From the NCBI RefSeq assembly GCF_037975245.1, contig NC_092561.1, forward strand, positions 12,399,001 through 12,463,000: a stretch of DNA of 64,000 nt. Reading direction: 5' to 3'. Positions 45,001 to 58,562 of the stretch are shown here, one piece after another. Under the pieces are notes generated by a model. That model made no database searches and had not been told where the DNA came from. It was given only the letters and a program-made list of their open reading frames with translations. A program made the translations under genes and the position numbers. Every line of letters begins with the position of its first letter. Within the stretch, counting starts at the first letter, position 1. The DNA is from Apostichopus japonicus. Lineage: Eukaryota > Echinodermata > Holothuroidea > Aspidochirotida > Stichopodidae.

Positions 45001-48000
45001 CAATCGATCGGTACCGCAACTTCGATTGATCGGTTCTGCACATTCGACTGATCTGTACCACACAATCCATCGATCGGTACCGCACATTCGATTGATCGGT
45101 ACCGAACATTCGATTGATCGATAACGCACATTCGATTGATCGGTACCGAACATTCGATTGATCGGTAATGCACATTCGAATAATCGATAACGCACATTCG
45201 TTCGTTTTACCGCACATTCGATTGATCGGTACGGCACAATCGAATGATCGATAACGCACAATCGATTGATCGATAACGCACATTCGATAGATCGGTACCG
45301 AACATTCGATTGATCGGTACCGCACAATCGATTGTTCGGTACCGAACATTCGATTGATCGATAACGCAACGTCGATTGATTGGTACCGCACATTCGATTG
45401 ATCGGTTGCGCACATTCGATTGATCGGTACCGCACATTCGATTGATCGGTATCGCAAATTCGATTGATCGGTACGGCACATTCTATTGATCGGTACCACA
45501 CAATCGGTCGGTCGGTACCGCACATTCGATAGATCGGTACCGAACATTCGATTGATCGGTACCGCACAATCGATTAATCGGTACCGAACATTCGATTGAT
45601 CGATAACGCACATTCGATTGATCGGTACCGCACATTCGATTGATCGATAACGCACATTCGATTGATCGGTACCGAACATTCGATTGATCGATAACGCACA
45701 TTCGATTGATCGGTACCGAACATTCGATTGATCGGTACCGCACAATCCATCGATCGGTACCGCACATTCGATTGATCGGTACTGCACATTCGATTGATCG
45801 GTAACGCACATTCGATTGATCGGTACCGAACATTCGATTGATCGATAACGCACATTCGAACGATCGGTACCGAACATTCGATTGATCGGTACCGGACATT
45901 CAATTGATCGATAACGCACATTCAATTGATCGGTACCGAACATTCGATTGATCGGTACCGGACATTCGATTGATCGGTACCGAACATTTGACGGATCGGT
46001 ACCGCACATGCGATTAATCGATATCTCACAATCGATCGATCGGTACCGCACATTCGATTGATCCGTACAGCAAGTTCGATTGATCGGTAGCGGACATTCG
46101 AATAATCGATAACGCACATTCGTTCGTTTTACCGGAAATTCTATTGATCGATAACGCACATTCTACTGATCGGTACCGCACAATCGATCGGTCGATAACG
46201 CACATTCGAGTGATCGGTACCGGACATTCGATTGATCGATAACGCACATTCGATTGATCGGTACCGCACATTCGATTGATCGATAACGCACATTCGATTG
46301 ATTGGTACCGCACATTCGATTGATCGATAGCGCACATTCGATTGATCTGTACCGCACATTCGATTGATCGGTACCGCACAATCCCTCGATCGGTATCGCA
46401 CATTCGATTGATCGGTACCGCACAATCGATTGTTCGGTACCGAACATTCGATTGATCGATAACGCACATTCGATTGATCGGTACCGCACATTCGATTGAT
46501 CGGTTGCGCACATTCGATTGATCGGTACCGCACATTCGATTGATCGGTATCGCAAATTCGATTGATCGGTACCGCACAATCCATCGATCGGTACCGCACA
46601 TTCGATTGATCGGTACGGCACATTCGATTGATCGGTACCGCACATTCGATTAATCGATATCTCACAATCGATCGATCGGTATCGCACATTGGTTCGATTG
46701 GTACCGCACAATCAATCGATCGGTACCGCAACTTCGAATGATCGGTTCCGCATATTCGATTGATCTGTACCACACAATCCATCGATCGGCACCGCACATT
46801 CGATTGATCGGTACCGAACATTCGATTGATCGATAACGCACATTCGATTGATCGGTACCGAACATTCGATTGATCGGTAATGCACATTCGAATAACCGAT
46901 ATCGCACATTCGTTCGTTTTACCGCACATTCGATTGATCGGTACGGCACAATCGATTGATCGATAACGCACAATCGATTGATCGATACGGCACATTCGAT
47001 AGATCGGTACCGAACATTCGATTGATCGGTACCGCACAATCGATTGTTCGGTACCGAACATTCGATTGATCGATAACGCACATTCGATTGATCGGTACCG
47101 CACATTCGATTGATCGGTTGCGCACATTCGATTGATCGGTACCGCACATTCGATTGATCGGTATCGCAAATTCGATTGATCGGTACCGCACAATCCATCG
47201 ATCGGTACCGCACATTCGATTGATCGGTACGGCACATTCGATTGATCGGTACCGCACATTCGATTAATCGATATCTCACAATCGATCGATCGGTATCGCA
47301 CATTGGTTCGATTGGTACCGCACAATCAATCGATCGGTACCGCAACTTCGAATGATCGGTTCCGCACATTCGATTGATCTGTACCACACAATCCATCGAT
47401 CGGCACCGCATATTCGATTGATCGGTACCGAACATTCGATTGATCGATAACGCACATTCGATTGATCGGTACCGAACATTCGATTGATCGGTAATGCACA
47501 TTCGAATAACCGATATCGCACATTCGTTCGTTTTACCGCACATTCGATTGATCGGTACGGCACAATCGATTGATCGATAACGCACAATCGATTGATCGAT
47601 ACGGCACATTCGATAGATCGGTACCGAACATTCGATTGATCGGTACCGCACAATCGATTGTTCGGTACCGAACATTCGATTGATCGATAACGCACATTCG
47701 ATTGATCGGTACCGAACATTCGATTGATCGGTTGCGCACATTCGATTGATCGGTACCGCACATTCGATTGATCGGTATCGCAAATTCGATTGATCGGTAC
47801 CGCACAATCCATCGATCGGTACCGCACATTCGATTGATCGGTACGGCACATTCGATTGATCGGTAACGCACATTCGATTGATCGGTACCGAACATTCGAT
47901 TGATCGATAACGCACATTCGATTGATCGGTACCGAACATTCGATTGATCGGTACCGGACATTCAATTGATCGATAACGTACATTCGATTGATCGGTACCG

Positions 48001-48400
48001 AACATTCGATTGATCGGTACCGGACATTCAATTGATCGATAACGCACATTCGATTGATCGGTACCGCACATTCTTTTCATCGATAACGCACATTCGATTG
48101 ATTGGTAGCGCACATTCGAATAATCGATAACGCTCATTCGTTCGTTTTACCGCACATTCGATTGATCGGTACCAGACTTTCGATTGATCGGTACCGCACA
48201 TTCGATTAATCGATATCTCACAATCGATCGATCGGTACCGCACATTCGCTTGTTCGGTACAGCAAGTTCGATTGATCGGTAGCGCACATTCGAATAATCG
48301 ATAACGCACATTCGTTCGTTTTACCGCACATTCGATTGATCGGTATCGAACATTCGATTGATCGATAACGCACATTCGATTAATCGGTACCGGACTTTCG
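39001..48400 (+). repeat. Satellite block marked by TTCTTTTCATCG monomers
   Basis: Only satellite is seen. Diagnostic monomers are TTCTTTTCATCGATAACG, ACAACCGAACGATCGG and ACAGCAAGTTCG. They recur through this block and are absent or rare elsewhere (single late copies of the first at about 54,360 and 55,696). A 1,269-bp offset duplication is visible (41,321 to 42,590; 41,484 to 42,753). Two 19-bp monomers reading GGTACCGTCATTCG occur near 41,752 and 43,792 with the same neighbours, which marks another duplicated segment. Confidence 0.78.
46410..47867 (+). repeat. 614-bp tandem repeat, about 2.4 copies
   Basis: Anchors 46,712/47,326 and 46,919/47,533 give a period of 614 bp, equal to 28 monomers with one 20-bp unit (616 - 2). 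The order holds from about 46,410. A third partial copy continues to about 47,867, where the monomers diverge. Rare monomers GGTTCGATTGG and a CCGATATCG variant mark each copy. Confidence 0.78.
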
Positions 48401-50349
48401 ATTGATCAGTAACGCACAATCGATTGATCGGTACCGTACAATCGATCGATCGGTACCGCAACTTCGATTGATTGGTACCGCACATTCGATTGATCGGTAC
48501 CGCACATTCGATTAATCGATATCTCACAATCGATCGATCGGTACCGCACATTCGATTGATCTGTACCGTACAATCGATCGATCGGTACCGCAACTTCGAT
48601 TGATTGGTACCGCACATTCGATTGATCGGTTGCGCACATTCGATTGATCGGTTCCACACATTCGATTGATCGGTATCGCACATTCGATTGATCGGTAACG
48701 CACATTCTATTGATCGGTACCCCACAATCGATCGGTCGATAACGCACATTTGATTGATCGGTACCGGACATTCGATTGATCGATAACGCACATTCGATTG
48801 ATCGGTACCGCACATTCGATTAATCGATATCTCACAATCGATCGATCGGTACCGCACATTCGATCGAACGGTAACGCAAGTTCGATCGATCGGTACCGCA
48901 CATGCGATGGATCGGTAGCGCACATTCGAATAATCGATAACGCACATTCGTTCGATTTACCGCACATTCGATTGATCGGTACGGCACAATCGATTGATCG
49001 GTACCGCATATTCGATTGATCGGTACCGCACATTCGATTAATCGATATCTCACAATCGATCGATCGTTACCGCACATTCGATCGATTGGTACCGCACAAT
49101 CGATCGATCGGTACCGCAACTTCGATTGATCGGTACCGCACATTCGATTGATCGGTACCGCACATTCGATTGATCGGTAGCGCACATTCGATTTATCGAT
49201 ACCGCACATTCGATTTATCGATACCGCACAATCCATCGATCGGTACCGCACATTCGATTGATCTGTAGCGCACATTCGATTGATCGGTACCGAACATTCG
49301 ATTGATCGGTACCGCACAATCGATCAATCGGTACAGCACATTTGATTGTTCGGTACGGCACATTCGTTTGATCGGTATCGAACATTCGACGGATCGGTAC
49401 CGCACATTCGATTAATCGATATCTCACAATCGATCGATCGGTACCGCACATTCGATCGAACGGTAACGCAAGTTCGATCGATCGGTACCGCACATGCGAT
49501 GGATCGGTAGCGCACATTCGAATAATCGATAACGCACATTCGTTCGATTTACCGCACATTCGATTGATCGGTACCGCACATTCGATTCATCGATATCTCA
49601 CAATCGATCGATCGGTACCGGACATTCGATCGATTGGTACCGCACAATCGATCGATCGGTACCGCAACTTCGATTGATCGGTACCGCACATTCGATTGAT
49701 CGGTACCGCACATTCGATTGATCGGTAGCGCACATTCGATTTATCGATACCGCACATTCGATTTATCGATACCGCACATTCGATTGAACGGTACGGCACA
49801 TTCGATTGATCGGTACGGCACATTCGATTGATCGGTACCGCAAGTTCGATTGATCGGTACCGCACAATCGAATAATCGATAACGCACATCCGTTCGTTTT
49901 ACCGCACATTCGATTGATCGGTACGGCACAATCGATCGATCGATAACGCACATTCGATTGATCGGTTCCGGACATTCGATTGATCGGTACCGGACATTCG
50001 ATTGATCGGTACCGCACATTCGATTAGTCGATATCTCACAATCGATCGATCGGTACCGCAACTTCGATTGATTGGTACCGCACATTCGATCGATCGGTAT
50101 CGCACATTCGATTGATCGGTACCGCACATTCGATTGATCGGTACCACACATTCTATTGATCGGTACCGAACATTCGATTGATCGATAACGCACATTCGAT
50201 TGATCGGTACCGAACGTTCGATTGATCGGTACCGCAAGATCCATTGATCGATACCGCACATTCGTTCCGTCGATATCGCACATTCGATTGATCGGTCCTG
50301 CACATTCGATTGATCGGTATCGAACATTCGACGGATCGGTACCGCACAT

Positions 50350-52211
50350 TCGATTAATCGATATCTCACAATCGATCGATCGGTACCGCACATTCGATCG
50401 AACGGTAACGCAAATTCGATCGATCGGTACCGCACATGCGATGGATCGGTAGCGCACATTCGAATAATCGATAACGCACATTCGTTCGATTTACCGCACA
50501 TTCGATTGATCGGTACGGCACAATCGATTGATCGGTACCGCATATTCGATTGATCGGTACCGCACATTCGATTAATCGATATCTCACAATCGATCGATCG
50601 GTACCGCACATTCGATCGATTGGTACCGCACAATCGATCGATCGGTACCGCAACTTCGATTGATCGGTACCGCACATTCGATTGATCGGTACCGCACATT
50701 CGATTGATCGGTAGCGCACATTCGATTTATCGATACCGCACATTCGATTTATCGATACCGCACAATCCATCGATCGGTACCGCACATTCGATTGATCGGT
50801 ACCGCACATTCGATCGAAAGGTACCGCACATTTGATTGATTGATACCGCACATTCGATTGATCTGTAACGCACATTCGATTGATCGGTACCGAACATTCG
50901 ATTGATCGGTACCGCACAATCGATCAATCGGTACCGCACATTTGATTGTTCGGTACGGCAGATTCGTTTGATCGGTACCGCACATTCGATTGATCGATAC
51001 CGCACATTCGTTCCGTCGATATCGCACATTCGATTGATCGGTACCGCACATTCGATTGATCGGTATGGAACATTCGACGGATCGGTACCGCACATTCGAT
51101 TGATCGATATCTCACAATCGATCGATCGGTACCGCACATTCGATCGAACGGTAACGCAAGTTCGATCGATCGGTACCGCACATGCGATGGATCGGTAGCG
51201 CACATTCGAATAATCGATAACGCACATTCGTTCGTTTTACCGCACATTCGATTGATCGGTACGGCACATTCGATTGATCGGTACCGGACATTCGATTGAT
51301 CGGTACCGCACATTCGTTCGTTTTACCGCACATTCGATTATTCGATATCTCACAATCGATCGATCGGTACCGCACATTCGATCGATTTGTACCGCACAAT
51401 CGATCGATCGGTACCGCAACTTCGATTGATCGGTACCGCACATTCGATTGATCGGTACCGCACATTCGATTGATCGGTAGCGCACATTCGATTGATCGGT
51501 ACGGCACATTCGATTGATCGGTACTGCACATTCGAATAATCGATAACGCACATTCGATTGATCGGTACCGCACATTCGATTGATCGATAACGCACATTCG
51601 ATTGATCGGTACCGCACATTCGATTGATCGATAACGCACATTCGAATGATCGGTACCGCACATTCGATTGATCGGTACCGCACAATCCCTCGATCGGTAC
51701 CGCACATTCGATTGATCGGTACCGATCATTCGATTGATCGATAACGCACATTCGACGGATCTGTACCGCACATTCAATTAATTGATATCTCACAATCGAT
51801 CGATCGGTACCCCACATTCGATTGATCGGTACCGGACGTTCGATTGATTCTTTAGCGCACATTCGAATGATCGATAACGCACAATCGTTCGTTTTTCCGG
51901 ACATTCGATTGATCGGTACCGGACATTCGATTGATCGGTACCGCACATTCGATTAATCGATATCTCACAATCGATCGATCGGTACCGCACATTCGATCGA
52001 TTGGTACCGCACAATCAATCGATCGGTACTGCAACTTCGATTGATCGGTACCGCACATTCGATTGATCGGTACCGCACAATCCATCGATCGGTACCGAAC
52101 ATTCGATTGATCGGTACCGCACAATCCATCGATCGGTACCGCACATTCGTTTGATCGGTACGGCACATTCGATTGATCGGTAACGCACATTCGATTGATC
52201 GGTACCGACAT
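50350..52211 (+). repeat. 1.86 kb tandem duplication, first copy
   Basis: Matches the next copy at offset 1,862 at its left end (50,361 versus 52,223). The offset is 1,840 from about 50,560 onward, because one 22-bp monomer is missing in the second copy. Anchors are 50,727/52,567, 50,902/52,742, 51,237/53,077 and 51,790/53,630. An unusual 23-bp monomer reading GATTGATTCTTTAGCG at about 51,843 recurs at about 53,683. Confidence 0.82.
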
Positions 52212-54055
52212 TCGATTGATCGATATCTCACAATCGATCGATCGGTACCGCACATTCGATCGAACGGTAACGCAAATTCGATCGATCGGTACCGCACATG
52301 CGATGGATCGGTAGCGCACATTCGAATAATCGATAACGCACATTCGTTCGATTTACCGCACATTCGATTGATCGGTACGGCACAATCGATTGATCGGTAC
52401 CGCACATTCGATTAATCGATATCTCACAATCGATCGATCGGTACCGCACATTCGATCGATTGGTACCGCACAATCGATCGATCGGTACCGCAACTTCGAT
52501 TGATCGGTACCGCACATTCGATTGATCGGTACCGCACATTCGATTGATCGGTAGCGCACATTCGATTTATCGATACCGCACATTCGATTTATCGATACCG
52601 CACAATCCATCGATCGGTACCGCACATTCGATTGATCGGTACCGCACATTCGATCGAAAGGTACCGCACATTTGATTGATTGATACCGCACATTCGATTG
52701 ATCTGTAACGCACATTCGATTGATCGGTACCGAACATTCGATTGATCGGTACCGCACAATCGATCAATCGGTACCGCACATTTGATTGTTCGGTACGGCA
52801 GATTCGTTTGATCGGTACCGCACATTCGATTGATCGATACCGCACATTCGTTCCGTCGATATCGCACATTCGATTGATCGGTACCGCACATTCGATTGAT
52901 CGGTATGGAACATTCGACGGATCGGTACCGCACATTCGATTGATCGATATCTCACAATCGATCGATCGGTACCGCACATTCGATCGAACGGTAACGCAAG
53001 TTCGATCGATCGGTACCGCACATGCAATGGATCGGTAGCGCACATTCGAATAATCGATAACGCACATTCGTTCGTTTTACCGCACATTCGATTGATCGGT
53101 ACGGCACATTCGATTGATCGGTACCGGACATTCGATTGATCGGTACCGCACATTCGTTCGTTTTACCGCAAATTCGATTATTCGATATCTCACAATCGAT
53201 CGATCGGTACCGCACATTCGATCGATTTGTACCGCACAATCGATCGATCGGTACCGCAACTTCGATTGATCGGTACCGCACATTCGATTGATCGGTACCG
53301 CACATTCGATTGATCGGTAGCGCACATTCGATTGATCGGTACGGCACATTCGATTGATCGGTACTGCACATTCGAATAATCGATAACGCACATTCGATTG
53401 ATCGGTACCGCACATTCGATTGATCGATAACGCACATTCGATTGATCGGTACCGCACATTCGATTGATCGATAACGCACATTCGAATGATCGGTACCGCA
53501 CATTCGATTGATCGGTACCGCACAATCCCTCGATCGGTACAGCACATTCGATTGATCGGTACCGATCATTCGATTGATCGATAACGCACATTCGACGGAT
53601 CTGTACCGCACATTCGATTAATTGATATCTCACAATCGATCGATCGGTACCCCACATTCGATTGATCGGTACCGCAAGTTCGATTGATTCTTTAGCGCAC
53701 ATTCGAATGATCGATAACGCACATTCGTTCGTTTTTCCGGACATTCGATTGATCGGTACCGGACATTCGATTGATCGGTACCGCACATTCGATTAATCGA
53801 TATCTCACAATCGATCGATCGGTACCGCACATTCGATCGATTGGTACCGCACAATCAATCGATCGGTACTGCAACTTCGATTGATCGGTACCGCACATTC
53901 GATTGATCGGTACCGCACAATCCATCGATCGGTACCGAACATTCGATTGATCGGTACCGCACAATCCATCGATCGGTACCGCACATTCGTTTGATCGGTA
54001 CGGCACATTCGATTGATCGGTAACGCACATTCGATTGATCGGTACCGACATTCGA
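52212..54055 (+). repeat. 1.84 kb tandem duplication, second copy
   Basis: Second copy, ending near 54,055 where the GGTACCGACATTCG monomer (54,046; also 52,206 in copy 1) is followed by different units. A few point differences from copy 1 are visible, for example GCGATGG versus GCAATGG at about 53,024. Confidence 0.8.
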
Positions 54056-55900
54056 TTGATCGATAACGCACATTTGATTTAACGGTTCCGAACATTCGAT
54101 TGATCGATAACGCACATTCGATTGATTGGTACCGCACAATCGATCTATCGATACCGCACATTCGATTGATCGGTACCGGACATTCGATTGATCGGTACGG
54201 CACATTCGATTAGTCGAAATCTCACAATCGATCGATCGGTACCGCAACTTCGATTGATTGGTACCGCACAATCGATCGATCGGTATCGCACATTCGATTG
54301 ATCGGTACCGCACATTCGAAAGATCGGTACCACACATTCTATTGATCGGTACCGCACATTCTTTTCATCGATAACGCACATTCGATTGTTCGGTAGCGCA
54401 CATTCGAATAATCGATAACGCACATTCGATTAATCGATATCTCACAATCGATCGATCGGTACCGCACATTCGATTGATCCGTACAGCAAGTTCGATTGAT
54501 CGGTAGCGGACATTCGAATAATCGATAACGCACATTCGTTCGTTTTACCGCACATTCGATTGATCGGTACGGCACAATCGATTGATCGATAACGCACATT
54601 CGATTGATCGGTACCGGACATTCGATTGATCGGTACCGCACATTCGATTGATTGGTACGGCACATTCGATTGATCGGTAACGCACATTCGATTGATCGGT
54701 ACCGACATTCGATTGATCGATAACGCATATTTGATTGATCGGTACCGAACATTCGATTGATCGGTACCGCACATTCGATTGATCGGTACCGCACATTCGA
54801 TCGAAAGGTACCGCACATTTGATTGATTGATACCGCACATTCGATTGATCTGTAACGCACATTCGATTGATCGGTACCGAACATTCGATTGATCGGTACC
54901 GCACAATCGATCAATCGGTACCGCACATTTGATTGTTCGGTACGGCACATTCGTTTGATCGGTACCGCACATTCGATTAATCGATACCGCACATTCGTTC
55001 CGTCGATATCGCACATTCGATTGATCGGTACCGCACATTCGATTGATCGGTATCGAACATTCGACGGATCGGTACCGCACATTCGATTAATCGATATCTC
55101 ACAATCGATCGATCGGTACCGCACATTCGATCGAACGGTAACGCAAGTTCGATCGATCGGTACCGCACATGCGATGGATCGGTAGCGCACATTCGAATAA
55201 TCGATAACGCACATTCGTTTGATTTACCGCACATTCGATTGATCGGTACGGCACAATCGATTGATCGATAACGCACATTCGATTGATCGGTACCGGACAT
55301 TCGATTGATCGGTACCGCATATTCGATTGATCGGTACCGCACATTCGATTAATCGATATCTCACAATCGATCGATCGGTACCGCACATTCGATCGATTGT
55401 TACCGCACAATCGATCGATCGGTACCGCAACTTCGATTGATCGGTACCGCAACTTCGATTGATCGGTACCGCACATTCGATTGATCGGTAGCGCACATTC
55501 GATTTATCGATACCGCACATTCGATTTATCGATACCGCACATTCGATTGAACGGTACGGCACATTCGATTGATCGGTACGGCACATTCGATTGATCGGTA
55601 CTGCACATTCGAATAATCGGTACCGCACAATCGATCGATCGGTATCGCACATTCGATGGATCGGTACCGCACATTCTATTGATCGGAACCGCACATTCTT
55701 TTCATCGATAACGCACATTCGATTGATCGGTAGCGCACATTCGAATAATCGATAACGCACATTCGTTCGTTTTACCGCACATTCGATTGATCGGTACCGG
55801 ACATTCGATTGATCGGTACCGAACATTTGACGGATCGGTACCGCACATTCGATTAATCGATATCTCACAATCGATCGATCGGTACCGCACATTCGATTGA

Positions 55901-57727
55901 TCCGTACAGCAAGTTCGATTGATCGGTAGCGGACATTCGAATAATCGATAACGCACATTCGTTCGTTTTACCGCACATTCGATTGATCGGTACGGCACAA
56001 TCGATTGATCGATAACGCACAATCGATTGATCGGTACCGGACATTCGATTGATCGGTACCGCACATTCGATTGATTGGTACCGCACATTCGATTGATCGG
56101 TATCGCACATTCGATTGATCGGTTCCGCACATTCGATTGATCGGTATCGCAAATTCGATTGATCGGTAACGCACATTCTATTGATCGGTACCGCACAATC
56201 GATCGGTCGATAACGCACATTCGATTGATCGGTACCGGACATTCGATTGATCGATAACGCACATTCGATTGATCGGTACCGCACATTCGATTGATCGATA
56301 ACGCACATTCGATTGATCGGTACCGCACATTCGATTGATCGATAACGCACAATCGATCGATCGATACCGCACATTCGATTGATTGGTAACGCACATTCGA
56401 TTGATCGGTTCCGTAAATTCGATTGATCGGTACCGCACATACGATTGATCGGTAGCGCACATTCGATTTATCGATACCGCACATTCGACTTATCGATACC
56501 ACACATTCGATCGATCGGTACCGCACATTCGATTGACTGGTACGGCACATTCGATTGATCGGTAACTTACCATTGATTGATATGTACAGCACATTCGATT
56601 GATCGGTACGGCACATTCGATTGATCGATACAGCACATTCGATTGATCGGTAACGCACATTCGATTGATCGGTAACGCACATTCGATTGATCGGTACTGC
56701 ACATTCGATTGATCGGTACCGCACATTCGATCGATCGGTACCGCACATTGGATTGATCGATACCGCACATTCGATTGATCTGTAACGCACATTCGATTGA
56801 TTGGTACCGCACAATCGATCGATCGGTACCGCACTTTCGATCGATCGATACCGCACATTCGATTGATTGGTAACGCACATTCGATTGATCGGTTCCGCAA
56901 ATTCGATTGATCGGTACCGCACATGCGATTGATCGGTAGCGCACATTCGATTTATCGATACCGCACATTCGACTGATCGATACCACACATTCGATCGATC
57001 GGTACCGCACATTCGATTGACTGGTACGGCACATTCGATTGATCGGTAACTTACCATCGATTGATATGTACAGCACATTAGATTGATCGGTACGGCACAT
57101 TCGATTGATCGATACAGCACATTCGATTGATTGGTAACGCACATTCGATTGATCGGTACCGCACTTGCGATGGATCGATAACGCACATTCGAATAATCGA
57201 TAACGCACATTCGTTCGTTTTACCGCACATTTGATTGATCGGTACGGCACAATCGATTGATCGATAACGCACATTCGATTGATCGGTACCGGACATTCGA
57301 TTGATCGGTACCGCACATACGGTTAATCGATATCTCACAATCGATCGATCGGTACCGCATATTCGATTGATTGGTACCGCACAATCGATAGATCGGTACC
57401 GCAACTTCGATTGATTGGTACCGCACATTCGATTGATCGGTTGCGCACATTCGATTGATCGGTACCGCATATTCGATTGATCGGTATCGCAAATTCGATT
57501 GATCGGTAACGCACATTCGATTGATCGGTACCGCACAATCGATCGGTCGGTACCGCACATTCGATTGATCGGTACCGAACATTCGATTGATCGATAACGC
57601 ACATTCGATTGATCGGTACCGCACATTCGATTGATCGATAACGCACATTCGATTGATCGGTACCGTACATTCGATTTATCGATAACGCACATTCGATTGA
57701 TCGAGACCGAATATTCGATTGATCGGT
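55901..57727 (+). repeat. Satellite block with 484-bp repeat next to the retrotransposon
   Basis: A segment around 56,459-56,680 recurs at 56,943-57,160. The rare GATTGACTGG monomer at 56,531 recurs at 57,015, an offset of 484 bp, which is exactly 22 monomers. Both copies are followed by a TAACTTACCAT monomer and a TATGTACAGC monomer found nowhere else that I noticed. The last full monomers before the element include the rare GATCGAGACCGA unit. Confidence 0.78.
57715..57727 (+). repeat. Left insertion-flank direct repeat (13 bp)
   Basis: TCGATTGATCGGT lies immediately left of the element and again at 61,243-61,255 on its right. It is either a target-site duplication or simply the same part of two neighbouring monomers. 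See the finding on the junction. Confidence 0.5.
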
Positions 57728-57743
57728 TGATAATACGGCGCCG

Positions 57744-58562
57744 ATGTTTAATGCCGGCTGCGTCTCGTTCTCTGTTGTTTTTGTATGTTTTCTGGCTTTG
57801 AAACATTTCTTTCAAGTCGTTTTGGTGTCATCGTGTACCTTGTATTGGCGAATTTCGAGTGACTCGTTTTCTATTTCGTATTTTCCTGCGAGGATGTCAC
57901 TTTTTCAAGTCCTATCTTCGTCACTACTGTTCATTTGTAGCCTACGTATACTCTTCATTGGCTTACTGTGTGCGCCTATTATAGTAGGTATGCTTAGGCC
58001 TCATAGCCGGGTAAATAGATATTCTGGGGTTTATTACACTCCTCCCAGCAGTCCTGTTATCTGCCTCAGCAATCCGACATTCCATTCGTACACAAAAGAT
58101 GAGTTGCTACGTTACAGTAATCCAGTCTATTCAGGTCGCTGCGCTGAGTATTTAGATCCTTCAGTGCTTGGTAGAATATTGGATTGTGGAATTGGGAAGA
58201 CACCTACCACTAAACAAAGAGGGAAACGTGCAGGTAAATTCAGGGATCGGTCAATAAAATTCAAAGAGTCCAAACGTCGTAGTGTAAACATTAGCAATGT
58301 TATCTATCCTGAGTGTACTGGCTTGCCAGGACGGTCTCCCGTGAGATTCACTATGGCTCTTATAAATTTGCATTCCATCTGTGCTAAAATTCCAATGGTC
58401 TTAGATCATTTTGTGGAGAGTAATCTAGATGTTTGCCTTGTCACCGAGACTTGGGTTAAGGAGATCGACGATATCACTCGGGGTAAGTTAAATGTTGGGG
58501 GGATTAAATTTCTTGATCAGTCACGTCTGGCTAGAGGAATTGGTGGAGGGACGGGTATTTGA
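57744..58562 (+). pseudogene. Retrotransposon ORF2, N-terminal part with start of endonuclease domain
   Basis: 272 codons from ATG 57,744 to TGA 58,560-58,562. The first 80 residues or so are hydrophobic and unlike any domain I know; they may be translated 5' leader, and the real start could be the in-frame Met at residue 83. Residues 100-200 are basic and serine-rich. From about residue 202 the endonuclease/exonuclease/phosphatase fold begins: ALINLHSICAK (residues 205-215, with the metal-site Asn 208) and TETWV (residues 234-238, catalytic Glu 235 at 58,446). In the family this enzyme nicks target DNA to prime reverse transcription. The stop falls just after a glycine-rich GIGGGTG turn, inside the domain. 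The frame continues in the same phase past it, so the fragment is half a domain and not a gene in its own right. Confidence 0.85.

Larger units (their letters stand above)
48401..55900 (+). repeat. Satellite block marked by GATCGAACGG monomers
   Basis: Only satellite is seen. The monomer with GATCGAACGGTAACGCAA is nearly confined to 48,850-55,150. The short unit here often reads TTCGTTCGATTTACC rather than the TTCGTTCGTTTTACC of other blocks, another local subfamily mark. The block contains the 1.84 kb tandem duplication described separately, plus a more diverged relative of it at about 54,340-55,210. Confidence 0.77.
1..57727 (+). repeat. 22-bp satellite array, left block
   Basis: Head-to-tail copies of a 22-bp monomer made of the core CGATTGATCGGTACCG and linker CACATT, roughly 2,600 units, all in the same orientation. 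Most units differ from the consensus by one to a few substitutions. A minority are 20 bp, and a few are 18, 19 or 23 bp (for example about 37,074, 41,752, 36,078 and 51,847). The consensus is 50% GC and holds three CpGs, one GATC, one TCGA and the 8-bp palindrome CGGTACCG. No unrelated sequence, gene or RNA signature is visible in this stretch. Open frames on either strand come from the repeat itself. The chromosomal role (centromeric, subtelomeric or interstitial heterochromatin) cannot be told from sequence alone. Confidence 0.97.

Noticed and set aside
1-57727. CRISPR array
   Set aside because: The 22-bp units abut with no unique spacers, and the setting is eukaryotic with no cas genes.
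57078-57815. Minus-strand open frame of 245 codons crossing the retrotransposon boundary
   Set aside because: It starts in element leader and runs into satellite repeat. It is an accident of the stop-free monomer.
57744-57990. Signal peptide or membrane segments at the start of the element's open frame
   Set aside because: The hydrophobic stretch probably reflects translated T-rich leader. No retrotransposon of this group is known to need a membrane segment, and the start codon is uncertain.
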